This document shows, piece by piece, positions 16,566 to 25,018 of a stretch of DNA of 64,000 nt. The stretch covers positions 186,001 to 250,000 of the forward strand of contig JAIKWZ010000006.1 of the NCBI GenBank assembly GCA_024684375.1, in the 5' to 3' direction. This DNA comes from Clostridiales bacterium (GTDB taxonomy: Bacteria; Bacillota; Clostridia; Christensenellales; Aristaeellaceae). The position numbers and the translations under genes were made by a program. A model generated the notes under the pieces. The model did not search any database, was not told the DNA's origin, and saw only the letters and a list, made by a program, of their open reading frames with translations. Positions within the stretch are counted from its first letter, which is position 1. Each line of letters begins with the position of its first letter.

Positions 16566-16676
16566 ATGATACTGTTGACCAGACGATGGCGCGCCCGCGC
16601 CAGCTATCATGCACACGACCGCCGGATCAACTTCAATACTGAATACAATACAGAAAGGATATACGACAATGAGTAA
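16566..16676 (+). CDS. Short upstream ORF overlapping the trpB start (36 residues)
   Basis: ATG 16566 with a very good ribosome binding site (AGGAGGAG, 4-6 nt away), just after the aroQ stop. It encodes 36 residues: an Arg-rich early part with one Trp at position 8, later two Tyr and a Phe, and no hydrophobic core. Its TAA (16674-16676) lies inside the first codons of trpB, in another frame, so ribosomes finishing it would stop on the trpB start. TGGCGC/GCGCCA at 16587-16602 forms a compact hairpin exactly over its Trp codon. It may be a leader peptide coupling or tuning trpB translation. Whether it is translated is not shown. Confidence 0.5.
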   Translation: MILLTRRWRARASYHAHDRRINFNTEYNTERIYDNE

Positions 16677-18033
16677 GATTCCGTACAAGATCTATCTTAG
16701 CGAAGACGAGATGCCCAAGGCATGGTATAACCTGAGGGCTGATATGATCAATAAGCCAGCGCCTCTGCTCAACCCAGGCAACGGCCAGCCCATGAAGGCT
16801 GAGGAACTTGAAGGCGTGTTCTGCTCCGAGCTGGTCAAGCAGGAACTCGACAACGATACTCCTTATTTCGAGATACCCAAAGAGGTGTATGACTTCTACC
16901 GTATGTACCGTCCATCCCCCTTGGTACGCGCCTATTGTCTGGAAGAAGCTCTTAAGACTCCCGCGAAGATCTACTACAAGTTTGAAGGCAACAACACCAG
17001 CGGTTCCCACAAGCTCAACAGTGCAATTGCTCAGGCATATTACGCCAAAAAGCAGGGTTTGAAAGGCGTCACCACCGAGACCGGCGCCGGCCAGTGGGGA
17101 ACCGCGCTGTCCATGGCCTGCTCTTACCTCGGGCTGGACTGCAAGGTATACATGGTCAAGGTCTCCTACGAGCAAAAGCCTTTCCGGCGTGAAGTCATGC
17201 GCACGTACGGTGCCAATGTGACGCCCTCCCCATCCATGACCACCGAAGTAGGCAAAAAGATCCTTGCTGAGTTCCCCGGCACTACAGGTTCTCTCGGCTG
17301 CGCTATCAGCGAGGCCGTCGAAGCCGCCGTGACCACTCCCGGCTACAGGTACGTGCTGGGCAGCGTGCTCAATCAGGTGCTGCTGCACCAGTCCGTGATC
17401 GGCCTTGAAACTGAAGCAGCCCTGAAAAAATACGATATCGAGCCCGACGTCATCATCGGCTGCGCTGGCGGCGGCAGCAACCTTGGCGGCCTGATCGCCC
17501 CCTTCATGAGGGATAAGATCAAAGGCCTCAAAAACTACCGCATCGTAGCGGTCGAGCCCGCGTCCTGCCCCAGCCTCACCCGCGGCGTATACGCTTATGA
17601 CTTCTGCGACACGGGCAAGGTCTGCCCGCTTGCCAAAATGTACACTTTAGGAAGCGGCTTCATCCCCGCTCCCAACCATGCCGGCGGCCTGAGATACCAT
17701 GGCATGAGTTCGGTGCTCAGCCAGCTGTATGACGACGGTTATATGGAGGCGGTCAGCGTGCCTCAGACCGAAGTGTTCAAGGCAGCCGAAAGGTTTGCCC
17801 GCGTGGAAGGCATCCTGCCCGCTCCCGAGAGCTCACACGCCATAAAGGTCGCGATCGATGAGGCTGAGAAGTGCCGCGAAACCGGCGAAGAGAAGACTAT
17901 CGTGTTCGGTCTTACCGGCACCGGCTACTTCGACATGGTCGCTTACGAGAAGTTCCACGACGGCAAGATGGACGACTATATCCCAACAGACGATGATCTG
18001 AAAAAGAGCCTCGAATCCCTTCCTAAATTCTGA
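16669..18033 (+). CDS. trpB: Tryptophan synthase beta chain, TrpB2 type
   Basis: Makes tryptophan from serine and indole with PLP. The start chosen is ATG 16669 (MSKIPYK), with AAAGGAT upstream; the longer frame to 16609 has no ribosome binding site. The 454-residue length and the extra N-terminal region ('YLSEDEMPKAWYNLRADM') mark the TrpB2 subgroup, which often works without TrpA. The PLP lysine is in 'GSHKLNSA' near 114, 'ETGAGQWGTALS' follows, and the phosphate cup is 'GCAGGGSNLGG' near 266. No trpA, trpC or trpE is nearby, so it may salvage indole or serve a dispersed trp pathway. It is the last gene of the aromatic operon, before a strong terminator. Confidence 0.92.
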   Translation: MSKIPYKIYLSEDEMPKAWYNLRADMINKPAPLLNPGNGQPMKAEELEGVFCSELVKQELDNDTPYFEIPKEVYDFYRMYRPSPLVRAYCLEEALKTPAKIYYKFEGNNTSGSHKLNSAIAQAYYAKKQGLKGVTTETGAGQWGTALSMACSYLGLDCKVYMVKVSYEQKPFRREVMRTYGANVTPSPSMTTEVGKKILAEFPGTTGSLGCAISEAVEAAVTTPGYRYVLGSVLNQVLLHQSVIGLETEAALKKYDIEPDVIIGCAGGGSNLGGLIAPFMRDKIKGLKNYRIVAVEPASCPSLTRGVYAYDFCDTGKVCPLAKMYTLGSGFIPAPNHAGGLRYHGMSSVLSQLYDDGYMEAVSVPQTEVFKAAERFARVEGILPAPESSHAIKVAIDEAEKCRETGEEKTIVFGLTGTGYFDMVAYEKFHDGKMDDYIPTDDDLKKSLESLPKF

Positions 18034-18042
18034 TAAGCCACA

Positions 18043-18068
18043 GGGGGCGGGAAATGATTCCCGCCCCC
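18043..18068 (+). terminator. Terminator of the aromatic operon
   Basis: GGGGGCGGGAA and TTCCCGCCCCC form an 11-bp stem around ATGA, with a short tail GTTATT. It lies 10 bp after the trpB stop. Confidence 0.8.
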
Positions 18069-18109
18069 GTTATTATGGCAAGTTTCTAAAGAGGTTCAGC
18101 TAAAACTAT

Positions 18110-18131
18110 CGGCAAGACCGGGCCGTTTTTT
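18110..18131 (+). terminator. Possible second terminator
   Basis: A short CGGC/GCCG stem with an 8-nt loop followed by TTTTTT. The stem is only 4 bp, so this is weak. The rest of 18034-18195 holds nothing else I can name. Confidence 0.3.
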
Positions 18132-18195
18132 ATTTCTCGCAGATCATTAGCATTTCTCCAGGAACAACGCAGCGCGGCAAGGCGCTTTAAGGCTT

Positions 18196-20175
18196 TTACG
18201 ACTTTGAGTTGTGCTTATTCAGCAGCGAGATCGTTTCGCCAAAATACTTTTTTTTCGTGACACTTCCGACTTTGAGCTTGGTACAGATTCGGTCTATCAC
18301 TCTGAGCGGATACGATCTGATGCGGTTCATAGACGCTCTTACATTCCCTTTCCATTCCGTTACAGAAAACTCTCTGTAACGAAACGTCTTGGTCTGCCTC
18401 TCCATAAGAGGGGTCAAGGCCTTGATCCATTTCTGATATATCGGCTTGACCTGTGTGTCGTAAAGAAAATTGCTCTGAATGATCTCAGCCATGCGTTTTA
18501 AAAACAGGTCTTTATACTTGGGAACTTCGATCAGCGCCGCAAAAACAGTATGGGGAAAGAGACCAACATAAGCTTTCCTGCTTTTAAAGATTTCCGAGAT
18601 CGTTTTGTCTATATTGCCGTTCATCGCCCCCGCCTCTATGTCGTGCAGAAAGAACTTCCATTTTCCTCCAGGAAAACGGTAGTAACGCACGTTACCAACA
18701 TCATAGTTGTTGATTAGGCAGTTGAATATCACATAGTTGAACAAACTGTCCACGTCTACCCGGTCAGTCACGTAGCGAAGCTTTTCTTCCGTGTTCAAGG
18801 CGTTCTTCCGGCAGTAGTTCATAAGCTTCACCCAGTCCGCGTTGCTGCCGTTAAGCACGCAGGAACTATCCATGCCGTTGCGTTCAAGTATATCGACCTT
18901 GTCGATAATATCTTGGTCTGTAATGCCCTCCCACTGCGCGATGGAGTCTTTGTTGGGCTTCTCACGAATATTATAATGACCGTAATACTGACCGTTGATA
19001 TAAACTATCGCCGGACGCCCTGCCTGGTAATACAAACCAAGCCCCTTACTTACCTCACTGAGTACACAGTCTCTCATCCGGCATGACCTGTAATCCGAAT
19101 TGGTCATCCTCAGCAGCAGCGCTGAATACTTCGTATAATCGCGATCTTCAAAGATCGGATATTTGAACGACTTTGATCCCAGCGCTTTTCTCGCGTAAAC
19201 AGAAAGCGATTTCTGCTTCAGATATCTGCTGGAATGACCTGATACCTTTGTAGTCACGCCTTGGGATATCCTTCTTATTCCTTTTTCATCAAACATCTCT
19301 ATATACGCCGGATATTCCCAATCCTGGTTGTAATTGGCTGTCTTGCCTTTGCCTTTTACGAGAATGCCTTTGTCATCACTGAAAAAGTATTTGTTATCCG
19401 TGTATATGGAAACGACCCAAACGGGCGATGGAGTTGGATCGTTTATGAAAAACGTGCTGCCGGTCACTGTGGAAGGAAGCATGTTTTTCCCAAACGCCGC
19501 AGCGCGGATCACCGTGGTTTTGGATACTTTGATGGGTCCGGAGTATAACTGGGATTTCTCGTTTGGGGTCGAACAGTCTGTGGTATATCGGATCTGCTGC
19601 CCTTCTGCGCAGCGTATCTCGACAGAAACGCTTTTTGAATAAAAACCCGCAGTTGTAACTATAACGGGTTCTGTCGCGCGGTGATCATAGTAAGCGCCCT
19701 TGTTTTGCTTGCCTGGCGTCGCAGTCTTAAGAAAATGCCACTTGCCGTCGTAAGCAATGCCGCTGGATATATTGCCGTATTGTTCTGAGTAGGTCACAGT
19801 ACGAGTTTTCCCCTTACTGTCCGTGATCGACAGGCTCCCTCCGCTCATCGGGAGTTTGAAGTTCGTGTACAGGGCTTTGCCGCTGACCTTTTCATTACCT
19901 ACGCAGTAAACCAGCAGATAATCACCCGCTTTTATGACCGTTTTATCAGGAAACGCCCATTTTTCCGGATTATCCGGTTCATCTGAGAGGTACCAGCCTT
20001 TCAGTGACACCTTCTTGCTCGAATTGTTATATATCTCTACCCAGTCGTCGTGGCGGCCTTTCGTGACCACGCCGTTTGAGGTCATTATCTCGTTGATGAC
20101 CACCTCTGCCGTACAAACCGCCGCAAAAGTGAGCACCAAAGCAAATATGAATATGAATATGAGCTTTTTCATCAT
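18196..20175 (-). CDS. Secreted CotH-family protein with lamin-tail domain
   Basis: 659 residues with a signal peptide (two Met, then a hydrophobic stretch ending near CTAE). Residues 25-130 form a lamin-tail (LTD) domain ('VVINEIMTSNGVVTKGRHDDWVEIYN', 'LKGWYLSD'). A chitobiase/C-terminal-type segment follows near 160-230 ('YSGPIKVSKTTVIRAAAF'). The rest is CotH kinase-like: 'YINGQYYGHYNIREKPNKD', 'LFNYVIFNCLINNYDVGNVRYYR' and 'KWKFFLHDIEAG' resemble the ATP- and metal-binding parts of spore-coat kinase CotH. Extracellular CotH proteins with LTD are common in gut and rumen Clostridia, sometimes near polymer-degrading enzymes. The gene follows a GH43-like gene by 21 bp. Substrate unknown. Confidence 0.83.
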   Translation of the reverse strand: MMKKLIFIFIFALVLTFAAVCTAEVVINEIMTSNGVVTKGRHDDWVEIYNNSSKKVSLKGWYLSDEPDNPEKWAFPDKTVIKAGDYLLVYCVGNEKVSGKALYTNFKLPMSGGSLSITDSKGKTRTVTYSEQYGNISSGIAYDGKWHFLKTATPGKQNKGAYYDHRATEPVIVTTAGFYSKSVSVEIRCAEGQQIRYTTDCSTPNEKSQLYSGPIKVSKTTVIRAAAFGKNMLPSTVTGSTFFINDPTPSPVWVVSIYTDNKYFFSDDKGILVKGKGKTANYNQDWEYPAYIEMFDEKGIRRISQGVTTKVSGHSSRYLKQKSLSVYARKALGSKSFKYPIFEDRDYTKYSALLLRMTNSDYRSCRMRDCVLSEVSKGLGLYYQAGRPAIVYINGQYYGHYNIREKPNKDSIAQWEGITDQDIIDKVDILERNGMDSSCVLNGSNADWVKLMNYCRKNALNTEEKLRYVTDRVDVDSLFNYVIFNCLINNYDVGNVRYYRFPGGKWKFFLHDIEAGAMNGNIDKTISEIFKSRKAYVGLFPHTVFAALIEVPKYKDLFLKRMAEIIQSNFLYDTQVKPIYQKWIKALTPLMERQTKTFRYREFSVTEWKGNVRASMNRIRSYPLRVIDRICTKLKVGSVTKKKYFGETISLLNKHNSKS

Positions 20176-20196
20176 TCTTATGTTGACAATATAGTG

Positions 20197-21153
20197 CTAT
20201 CTTCTGTCAGGCTCTTCCCAGCAGCATGCCTTGAGCCTAAAGAATTCCTCATCGCTTATATTGATGACCGTGCCGTGTTTGAACCTGTAAGGAAAAGAAA
20301 ACTCACCGTCAGCGAAACGGAAATCCGGGGATTCGAGGCTTTCGCTTACATATGGCCTGTACCCCTGCTGCGCACCTTTTACGCCGAAATAATCCACAAA
20401 CAGCAGCCACTTCCCCTCTTCTGTTTTGACCGCAGTGGGACCTTCGTATCTGCCCAGATCATCTGTCTTGAGCAGCTGCTGAGGCGTCAGCATAGGCTCA
20501 TAATCACCCGTAAGCCTGTCAGACGCGTACAGCATCACGCCTGCAGGCTCCCTGGAAGATTTTAGAAACATATAGTATCTGCCGTTTTCCTCATAAATTG
20601 CGGAATCGATCACTCCCACCCCGTCGGCGCGTTTAAACAGCAGCTCCGGAGCGGAGAAATCTATAAAGTCCCGCGTTCTGGAATAGTATATTCCGTGCTC
20701 GGAATATCCGTCAGACACGTGCGTGCTCGACCAGTGCACCACATAATCGTCGTTCGCACGGTCGTAAATGATATCCGGAGCCCACACGCAGCCGTATTCC
20801 TCGTCTGCCATTTTTACCAGCGTCTGCTCAGTCCAGTTAACAAGATCGCTGCTTTCCCATTTTGCCAGATACTTACTGCCGTGTCGCCGTATGTTCGGCC
20901 ATGAGTGCTGATACTCGCTCCTCATACCATAGCTAAGGCTGAGATCAGTGGCAAGTATCACGTACTTGCCTGTGTGTCTGCAATAAGTAATCGTGTGGTC
21001 TCTTACGCCCTTGTCGCCATAATACGCCCAAAGCACTGGCTGACCCGAATTGAGCGCTTCCCATTTGAAACCGTCGCGGCTCACGCCAAAATACACCTGC
21101 TCACCGTCGGGACTGGTCTTTTCCTTAAAATGCACGAACAGATATGCGCCCAT
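20197..21153 (-). CDS. Glycoside hydrolase family 43-like protein
   Basis: 318 residues, no signal peptide, so probably cytoplasmic. The five-bladed propeller pattern is visible: 'GVRDHTITYCRHTGKYVILATD', 'YGCVWAPDIIYDRANDDYVVHWS', 'GVGVIDSAIYEENGRYYMFLKSS' and 'GRYEGPTAVKTEEGKWLLFVDY'. The Asp in the first and third blocks and the Glu in 'YEGP' match the catalytic Asp/Asp/Glu arrangement of GH43. GH43 enzymes act on arabinose- or xylose-containing glycans. It lies between a GNAT gene and the CotH gene in one leftward run with gaps of 29 and 21 bp. The substrate is not predicted. Confidence 0.8.
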   Translation of the reverse strand: MGAYLFVHFKEKTSPDGEQVYFGVSRDGFKWEALNSGQPVLWAYYGDKGVRDHTITYCRHTGKYVILATDLSLSYGMRSEYQHSWPNIRRHGSKYLAKWESSDLVNWTEQTLVKMADEEYGCVWAPDIIYDRANDDYVVHWSSTHVSDGYSEHGIYYSRTRDFIDFSAPELLFKRADGVGVIDSAIYEENGRYYMFLKSSREPAGVMLYASDRLTGDYEPMLTPQQLLKTDDLGRYEGPTAVKTEEGKWLLFVDYFGVKGAQQGYRPYVSESLESPDFRFADGEFSFPYRFKHGTVINISDEEFFRLKACCWEEPDRR

Positions 21154-21182
21154 AAGCGTCCACCTTCCAATACTCTAAATGA

Positions 21183-22316
21183 TCAAAAACCGTCTTGTTC
21201 TGACATGTAAAACGGCAGACCCAGCCAGCTTTGGGGAATACCCTGTAACCCCATCAGCATTTCAGGAACGCCGAAAAACGCCCTTTGAGCGGAAAGCAGA
21301 TCTAAACTGACAGTGTTCTCAGTTGTTGCGGCGAGCCTTTTGACTTCCGCTTTTCCTTCTGTAACATCAACACTGAAAGCGCCTTCACCGGCAATATCCA
21401 GTTCGGCGCATCCGTCCTGTATCGGGCACACATGCTTATGCTTGAATTCAAGGAAAAGCTTAAGTGTACGTTCCCAGTTGAGCACCCTGATCATTTCCTG
21501 AGGTCCGAGGGATGAGTATTCCGCAATGTCTTTTACGTATGCTATCCTTGCTTTCTGGTCGAGCCCGGCAACGAACTTGATACTGTCAGCTCCGGTAAAG
21601 GAAAACAGCGCCTTTATGACCGATGGCAGATACTTTTCGTCGTTCAGCAGCAGTTCGCTTCCGGACACATATCCAAGCTTTTCCCCATTCAGACTTATCA
21701 GCAGAGGTCGGTTTTTCCAGCTTTGCAGATCCAGCATGAACGTCTCCCGTTTCCGCAAAGACGAGACCGTCCGTTTCTGCCACAGGCTGAAAGCAAAATC
21801 TATATCGTTTTCCGACAGATCGGTGATCTCCAGACCCGAGACGTCCGCGCCGCTTAAAGCGTGACGCACGTTGGTGCGGGAGACATCCATGCGCAGCAGC
21901 AACCCGGCCTTATCAAAGCCGAAGTATTCGTACCTCTGTCTCTGCCCGCCCAGGATCAGCATATCGTAGTTCTGTTCTTTTGCGTAGGCCGTCATGTCCG
22001 CCATCAGGCGTTTCATATGGCCTTCGCCTCTGTGGTATGGATGCACGCTCACGCTTCCCACAAAACCGCATGAAAGCTCTTCGCCTCCGAAAAAAAGCGT
22101 CGTTGGGCGCAGCGCGACGCAGCCAACGATCTGTCCATCCTGTTTGGCCAGAAAATGGAAGTCCTCCTGACCGGCAGGCGCTTCGTCTCCATAAACTTTG
22201 GGGAGAAGGCGCTTAAAATCGTGTGGCACGTGCGCCTGCGAGAACACATAGTTTATAAAATCGATTATCCTGGGCATTTCACCAGGCTGGCCTCGTGTAT
22301 AGACTGTTTCTGTCAA
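21183..22316 (-). CDS. GNAT N-acetyltransferase with SCP2-like C-terminus (Eis-like)
   Basis: 377 residues. The start is TTG at 22316, with AGGTGATG 6-8 nt upstream; the nearby ATG reads straight into a stop. Residues 1-140 form a GNAT domain, including the acetyl-CoA loop in 'VSVHPYHRGEGHMKRLMADM' and 'LILGGQRQRYEYFGF'. A second GNAT-like middle and a C-terminal sterol-carrier-like region ('GEGAFSVDVTEGKAEVKRLAATTENTVSLDLLSAQRAFFG') give the Eis-type three-part layout. Acceptor unknown. It has its own promoter and probably leads a three-gene run with the GH43-like and CotH genes. Confidence 0.82.
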   Translation of the reverse strand: MTETVYTRGQPGEMPRIIDFINYVFSQAHVPHDFKRLLPKVYGDEAPAGQEDFHFLAKQDGQIVGCVALRPTTLFFGGEELSCGFVGSVSVHPYHRGEGHMKRLMADMTAYAKEQNYDMLILGGQRQRYEYFGFDKAGLLLRMDVSRTNVRHALSGADVSGLEITDLSENDIDFAFSLWQKRTVSSLRKRETFMLDLQSWKNRPLLISLNGEKLGYVSGSELLLNDEKYLPSVIKALFSFTGADSIKFVAGLDQKARIAYVKDIAEYSSLGPQEMIRVLNWERTLKLFLEFKHKHVCPIQDGCAELDIAGEGAFSVDVTEGKAEVKRLAATTENTVSLDLLSAQRAFFGVPEMLMGLQGIPQSWLGLPFYMSEQDGF

Positions 22317-22336
22317 CTCACATCACCTCATTTTTT

Positions 22337-22365
22337 ATGTTACCACAAAACTGTAAGGTTTTCAA
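22337..22365 (-). promoter_or_regulatory. Promoter of the GNAT-GH43-CotH run
   Basis: Read leftward, TTGAAA, a 17-bp spacer and TAACAT, about 20 bp before the TTG start. It is back to back with the permease promoter at 22378. Confidence 0.72.
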
Positions 22366-22377
22366 CGCAAACTTCAC

Positions 22378-22406
22378 TTGAACAAAGCGTTCGTTCGTGA
22401 TAAAAT
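22378..22406 (+). promoter_or_regulatory. Promoter of the amino-acid permease gene
   Basis: TTGAAC, a 17-bp spacer and TAAAAT. It places the transcript start near 22413 and so rules out the in-frame ATG at 22397 as the start of translation. Confidence 0.75.
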
Positions 22407-22432
22407 CGTCAAAAAGGTTTCCGAGGCATTTA

Positions 22433-23119
22433 ATGTTTGAACGAATTCAGCAAGTGTGGCCGCTTATGCGGGATTCCTTCCCCGGTCTTCTGCTCAAAGG
22501 GCTTGAAGTCACGCTTCCACTTGCCCTGATCGCATTCAGCATAGGGCTCGTGATAGCCATAATCACCGCTCTCGTACAGTTCGCAAAGGTCAAGATCTTA
22601 AGTCAGCTGGCGCGGGTATACATCTGGATTATACGCGGAACGCCTCTTCTTGTGCAGCTGTATGTGCTGTTTTATATGTTTCCCAAGTTTTTTGACGTTG
22701 TGCTCGACCCCTTCCCCACAGCCATAATCGCACTGTCCCTGAACGAAGGCGCCTACTGCGCCGAAACCATGCGTGCGGCTCTGGAGGCCGTTCCATACGG
22801 ACAGTTCGAAGCGGGCTACTGCGTTGGAATGAGTTACATGCAGATCGTTTTCAGGATCGTGCTTCCCCAGGCTTTAAGGACAGCTTTCCCGCCTTTGTCC
22901 AACAGCCTTATCAGCATGGTAAAAGACACTTCTCTCGTCGCGAACATCACCGTAATGGAAATGCTCTATGATGCCAGACGGATAATGAGCCGCAAACACG
23001 AAACTCTTGCGCTGTATATCGTTGTCGCCTTTATCTATCTGCTGTTTTGCAGCGTACTTACTGTTTTGCAGCGCTACGGTGAAAAGCTGCTTGCGCGCAA
23101 GGGCCTGAAAAAAAGTTGA
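22433..23119 (+). CDS. Amino-acid ABC transporter permease (HisM/GlnP type)
   Basis: 228 residues from ATG 22433, preceded by GAGG. About five membrane helices. The hallmark 'VYIWIIRGTPLLVQLYVLFY' is followed by the EAA loop 'EAGYCVGMSYMQIVFRIVLPQALRTAFPPL', which contacts the ATPase. This belongs to the polar amino acid uptake family. No ATPase or binding protein gene is adjacent: the gene stands alone between a divergent GNAT gene and the convergent proS. Its partners must be elsewhere, or the gene is an orphan. The family call is firm. Confidence 0.88.
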   Translation: MFERIQQVWPLMRDSFPGLLLKGLEVTLPLALIAFSIGLVIAIITALVQFAKVKILSQLARVYIWIIRGTPLLVQLYVLFYMFPKFFDVVLDPFPTAIIALSLNEGAYCAETMRAALEAVPYGQFEAGYCVGMSYMQIVFRIVLPQALRTAFPPLSNSLISMVKDTSLVANITVMEMLYDARRIMSRKHETLALYIVVAFIYLLFCSVLTVLQRYGEKLLARKGLKKS

Positions 23120-23132
23120 AAATGCATTAAAA

Positions 23133-23158
23133 CGCCTCGGAGGTCTTCCCCCGAGGCG
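23133..23158. terminator. Intrinsic terminator between convergent genes
   Basis: CGCCTCGG and CCGAGGCG form an 8-bp stem with a 10-nt loop. T-rich flanks on the plus strand (ATTATTTT) and TTTT on the minus strand suit both the permease gene and proS. Confidence 0.75.
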
Positions 23159-23164
23159 ATTATT

Positions 23165-24889
23165 TTAGATGTTGTTCAGTTCCGCGAGCATGGCCTTTAC
23201 CATCTCGACCACGCTTTGCTTCACCGTTTCCGGCGCAAGCTTTTCCATGTAGCTTTTGTCCCTCTTGGAGACTTCCACCGTGCCCGCCTTAAGTCCCTTG
23301 GGGCTGACAACGATCCTTACAGGGATACCGGTCAGGTCCGCGTCTGAGAACATGAATCCCGCGCTGACCTGCCTGTCGTCGTAAAGCACCTCGATGCCGG
23401 CATCCTGAAGTTCATCGTAAAGCTTGTCCGCGTAGGCTTTGACCTGCTCGTCGTCGCTTCTCAGGGCACAGATCTGCACCTGCCACGGTGCTATGCTTAT
23501 GGGCCAGATGGGGCCGTAATCGTCGTGCCTGGCTTCGCAGATTGATGCGGCAAGCCTGCCCACGCCTATGCCGTAGCAGCCCATGATCGGGGTCTTCAGG
23601 CTGCCGTCCCTGTCCAGATACTTCATGCCCATGGAAGCGGTGTACCTGTCGCCCAGCTGGAAGATGTTGCCTACCTCTATTCCCCTGGTCAGTTTAAGCG
23701 TCTTTTTGCCGCATACGGGGCAAATGCCGCCTTCGAGGGCCTTGCCCACGTCAACAAACTGCACTTCGCCCAGATCCCTGGAGATATTGAAGCCCTTGAA
23801 ATGGTAGTTTTCCTCATTCGCGCCGCAGACATAGCTTGCGCGAGTTTTGAGCGAAACGTCGTACACCGTTTTGACTTTTTCGGGAAGACCTTTGGGCCCG
23901 ATAAATCCTGCGACCACGCCCTCTTTTTCAAGCTCCTCAGCGGGGTATACTTCGCTCTTAAGATAATTTCTGAGCTTGGTCTCATTTACCTCTATATCTC
24001 CGCGGATAAACACGATGCACAGGCTGTCGTCAGTTTCAAGCCTGTAGGCGACCGCCTTTATGCTGTCACTTTTGGCTTTGCCGAGGAAGGCGCACACATC
24101 CTCTATAGTCTTCATTTCCGGAGTGAGCACCTTGTCAAGCTCCTCCGCGCTGCCGTCAGCCGTGTCGTACACGCATTCGGCAGTCTCCATATTCGCCCTG
24201 AAGTCACAGTCGGAACAGACCACCAGCGAATCCTCGCCCAAAGGCGTGCACAGCATGAATTCATGAGCGACCTTGCCGCCCATCATGCCGCTGTCGCTTT
24301 TTACAGAGATGACCTCCGGTACGCCGCAGCGGGCAAAAATCCGTTCGTACGCTTTATGGCACTTCCAGTAATACTGCTCCAGATCTTCTTTGGAAGTATG
24401 GAAGGAATACGCGTCCTTCATGGTGAATTCCCTTACTCTGATAAGGCCTCCCCTGGCCCTGGGTTCGTCGCGGAACTTCGTCTGGATCTGGTAGATCATG
24501 AACGGGAACTGGGTATAGCTGTCCGCAGTCTCACGGGCCATCTGCACCGCCGCTTCCTCGTGGGTCATCCCCAGCACCATGTCGTTGCCGCCGCGGTCCT
24601 TAAAGCGTACCAGTTCTGAACCTATCGCGTCAAAACGACCTGATTCTTTCCAGATATTTGCTGGCATGGCAACGGGGAAAAGTACCTCCTGCCCGTCGAT
24701 CCTGTTCATTTCCTCGCGCATGATCGCTTCGATTTTTGAAGTTATGCGCTTGGTTATCGGGAACAGGGAATAAATGCCGTTGCCCACGTTTTTCATGTAA
24801 CCGCCGCGGATCATGAAAATATGGCTGGCGATCTGGCAGTCGGCGGGAGTATCCTTAAAGCGTTTAGTCAGCATCTGGGTAAATTTCAT
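23165..24889 (-). CDS. proS: Prolyl-tRNA synthetase, bacterial type
   Basis: Charges tRNA-Pro. The start is ATG 24889 (MKFTQMLTKRFKDTP), with GAGGTGAAG upstream; the longer frame to 24952 crosses the promoter. The 574-residue length fits bacterial ProS with an editing insertion. Class II motifs are seen in 'GGYMKNVGNGIYSLFP' and 'QTKFRDEPRARGGLIRVREFTMKDAYSFH' (motif 2). 'GCYGIGVGRLAASICEARHDDYGPIWP' is motif 3, and the C-terminal anticodon-binding domain follows. The editing (INS) domain lies between, about residues 220-400. No T-box was seen upstream. Confidence 0.95.
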   Translation of the reverse strand: MKFTQMLTKRFKDTPADCQIASHIFMIRGGYMKNVGNGIYSLFPITKRITSKIEAIMREEMNRIDGQEVLFPVAMPANIWKESGRFDAIGSELVRFKDRGGNDMVLGMTHEEAAVQMARETADSYTQFPFMIYQIQTKFRDEPRARGGLIRVREFTMKDAYSFHTSKEDLEQYYWKCHKAYERIFARCGVPEVISVKSDSGMMGGKVAHEFMLCTPLGEDSLVVCSDCDFRANMETAECVYDTADGSAEELDKVLTPEMKTIEDVCAFLGKAKSDSIKAVAYRLETDDSLCIVFIRGDIEVNETKLRNYLKSEVYPAEELEKEGVVAGFIGPKGLPEKVKTVYDVSLKTRASYVCGANEENYHFKGFNISRDLGEVQFVDVGKALEGGICPVCGKKTLKLTRGIEVGNIFQLGDRYTASMGMKYLDRDGSLKTPIMGCYGIGVGRLAASICEARHDDYGPIWPISIAPWQVQICALRSDDEQVKAYADKLYDELQDAGIEVLYDDRQVSAGFMFSDADLTGIPVRIVVSPKGLKAGTVEVSKRDKSYMEKLAPETVKQSVVEMVKAMLAELNNI

Positions 24890-24917
24890 TTTCTTCACCT
24901 CGTGTCTTGATAGCAGA

Positions 24918-24945
24918 ATTATACCCTCTGGCAAGTTTTTCACAA
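24918..24945 (-). promoter_or_regulatory. proS promoter
   Basis: Read leftward, TTGTGA, a 16-bp spacer and a perfect TATAAT, about 29 bp before the ATG at 24889. Confidence 0.65.
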
Positions 24946-24963
24946 GCAACAATTTGTAAAGTG

Positions 24964-24992
24964 TTGCATTTAATCGATTATAGTGCTAAAAT
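24964..24992 (+). promoter_or_regulatory. Promoter of the DUF4867-like gene
   Basis: TTGCAT, a 17-bp spacer and TAAAAT. The next suitable start is ATG 25019, behind CGGAGG. Confidence 0.75.
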
Positions 24993-25018
24993 CAAAACAA
25001 AAAACGGAGGCGCATTTC

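Noticed and set aside
16609-16668. Longer trpB start
   Set aside because: No ribosome binding site, and the extra residues do not match TrpB2; the short ORF in another frame occupies this stretch.
22397-22432. Earlier ATG for the amino-acid permease
   Set aside because: It lies inside the promoter, upstream of the predicted transcription start; ATG 22433 has the ribosome binding site.
23801-24619. 272-residue frame opposite proS
   Set aside because: Shadow of proS; no motif.
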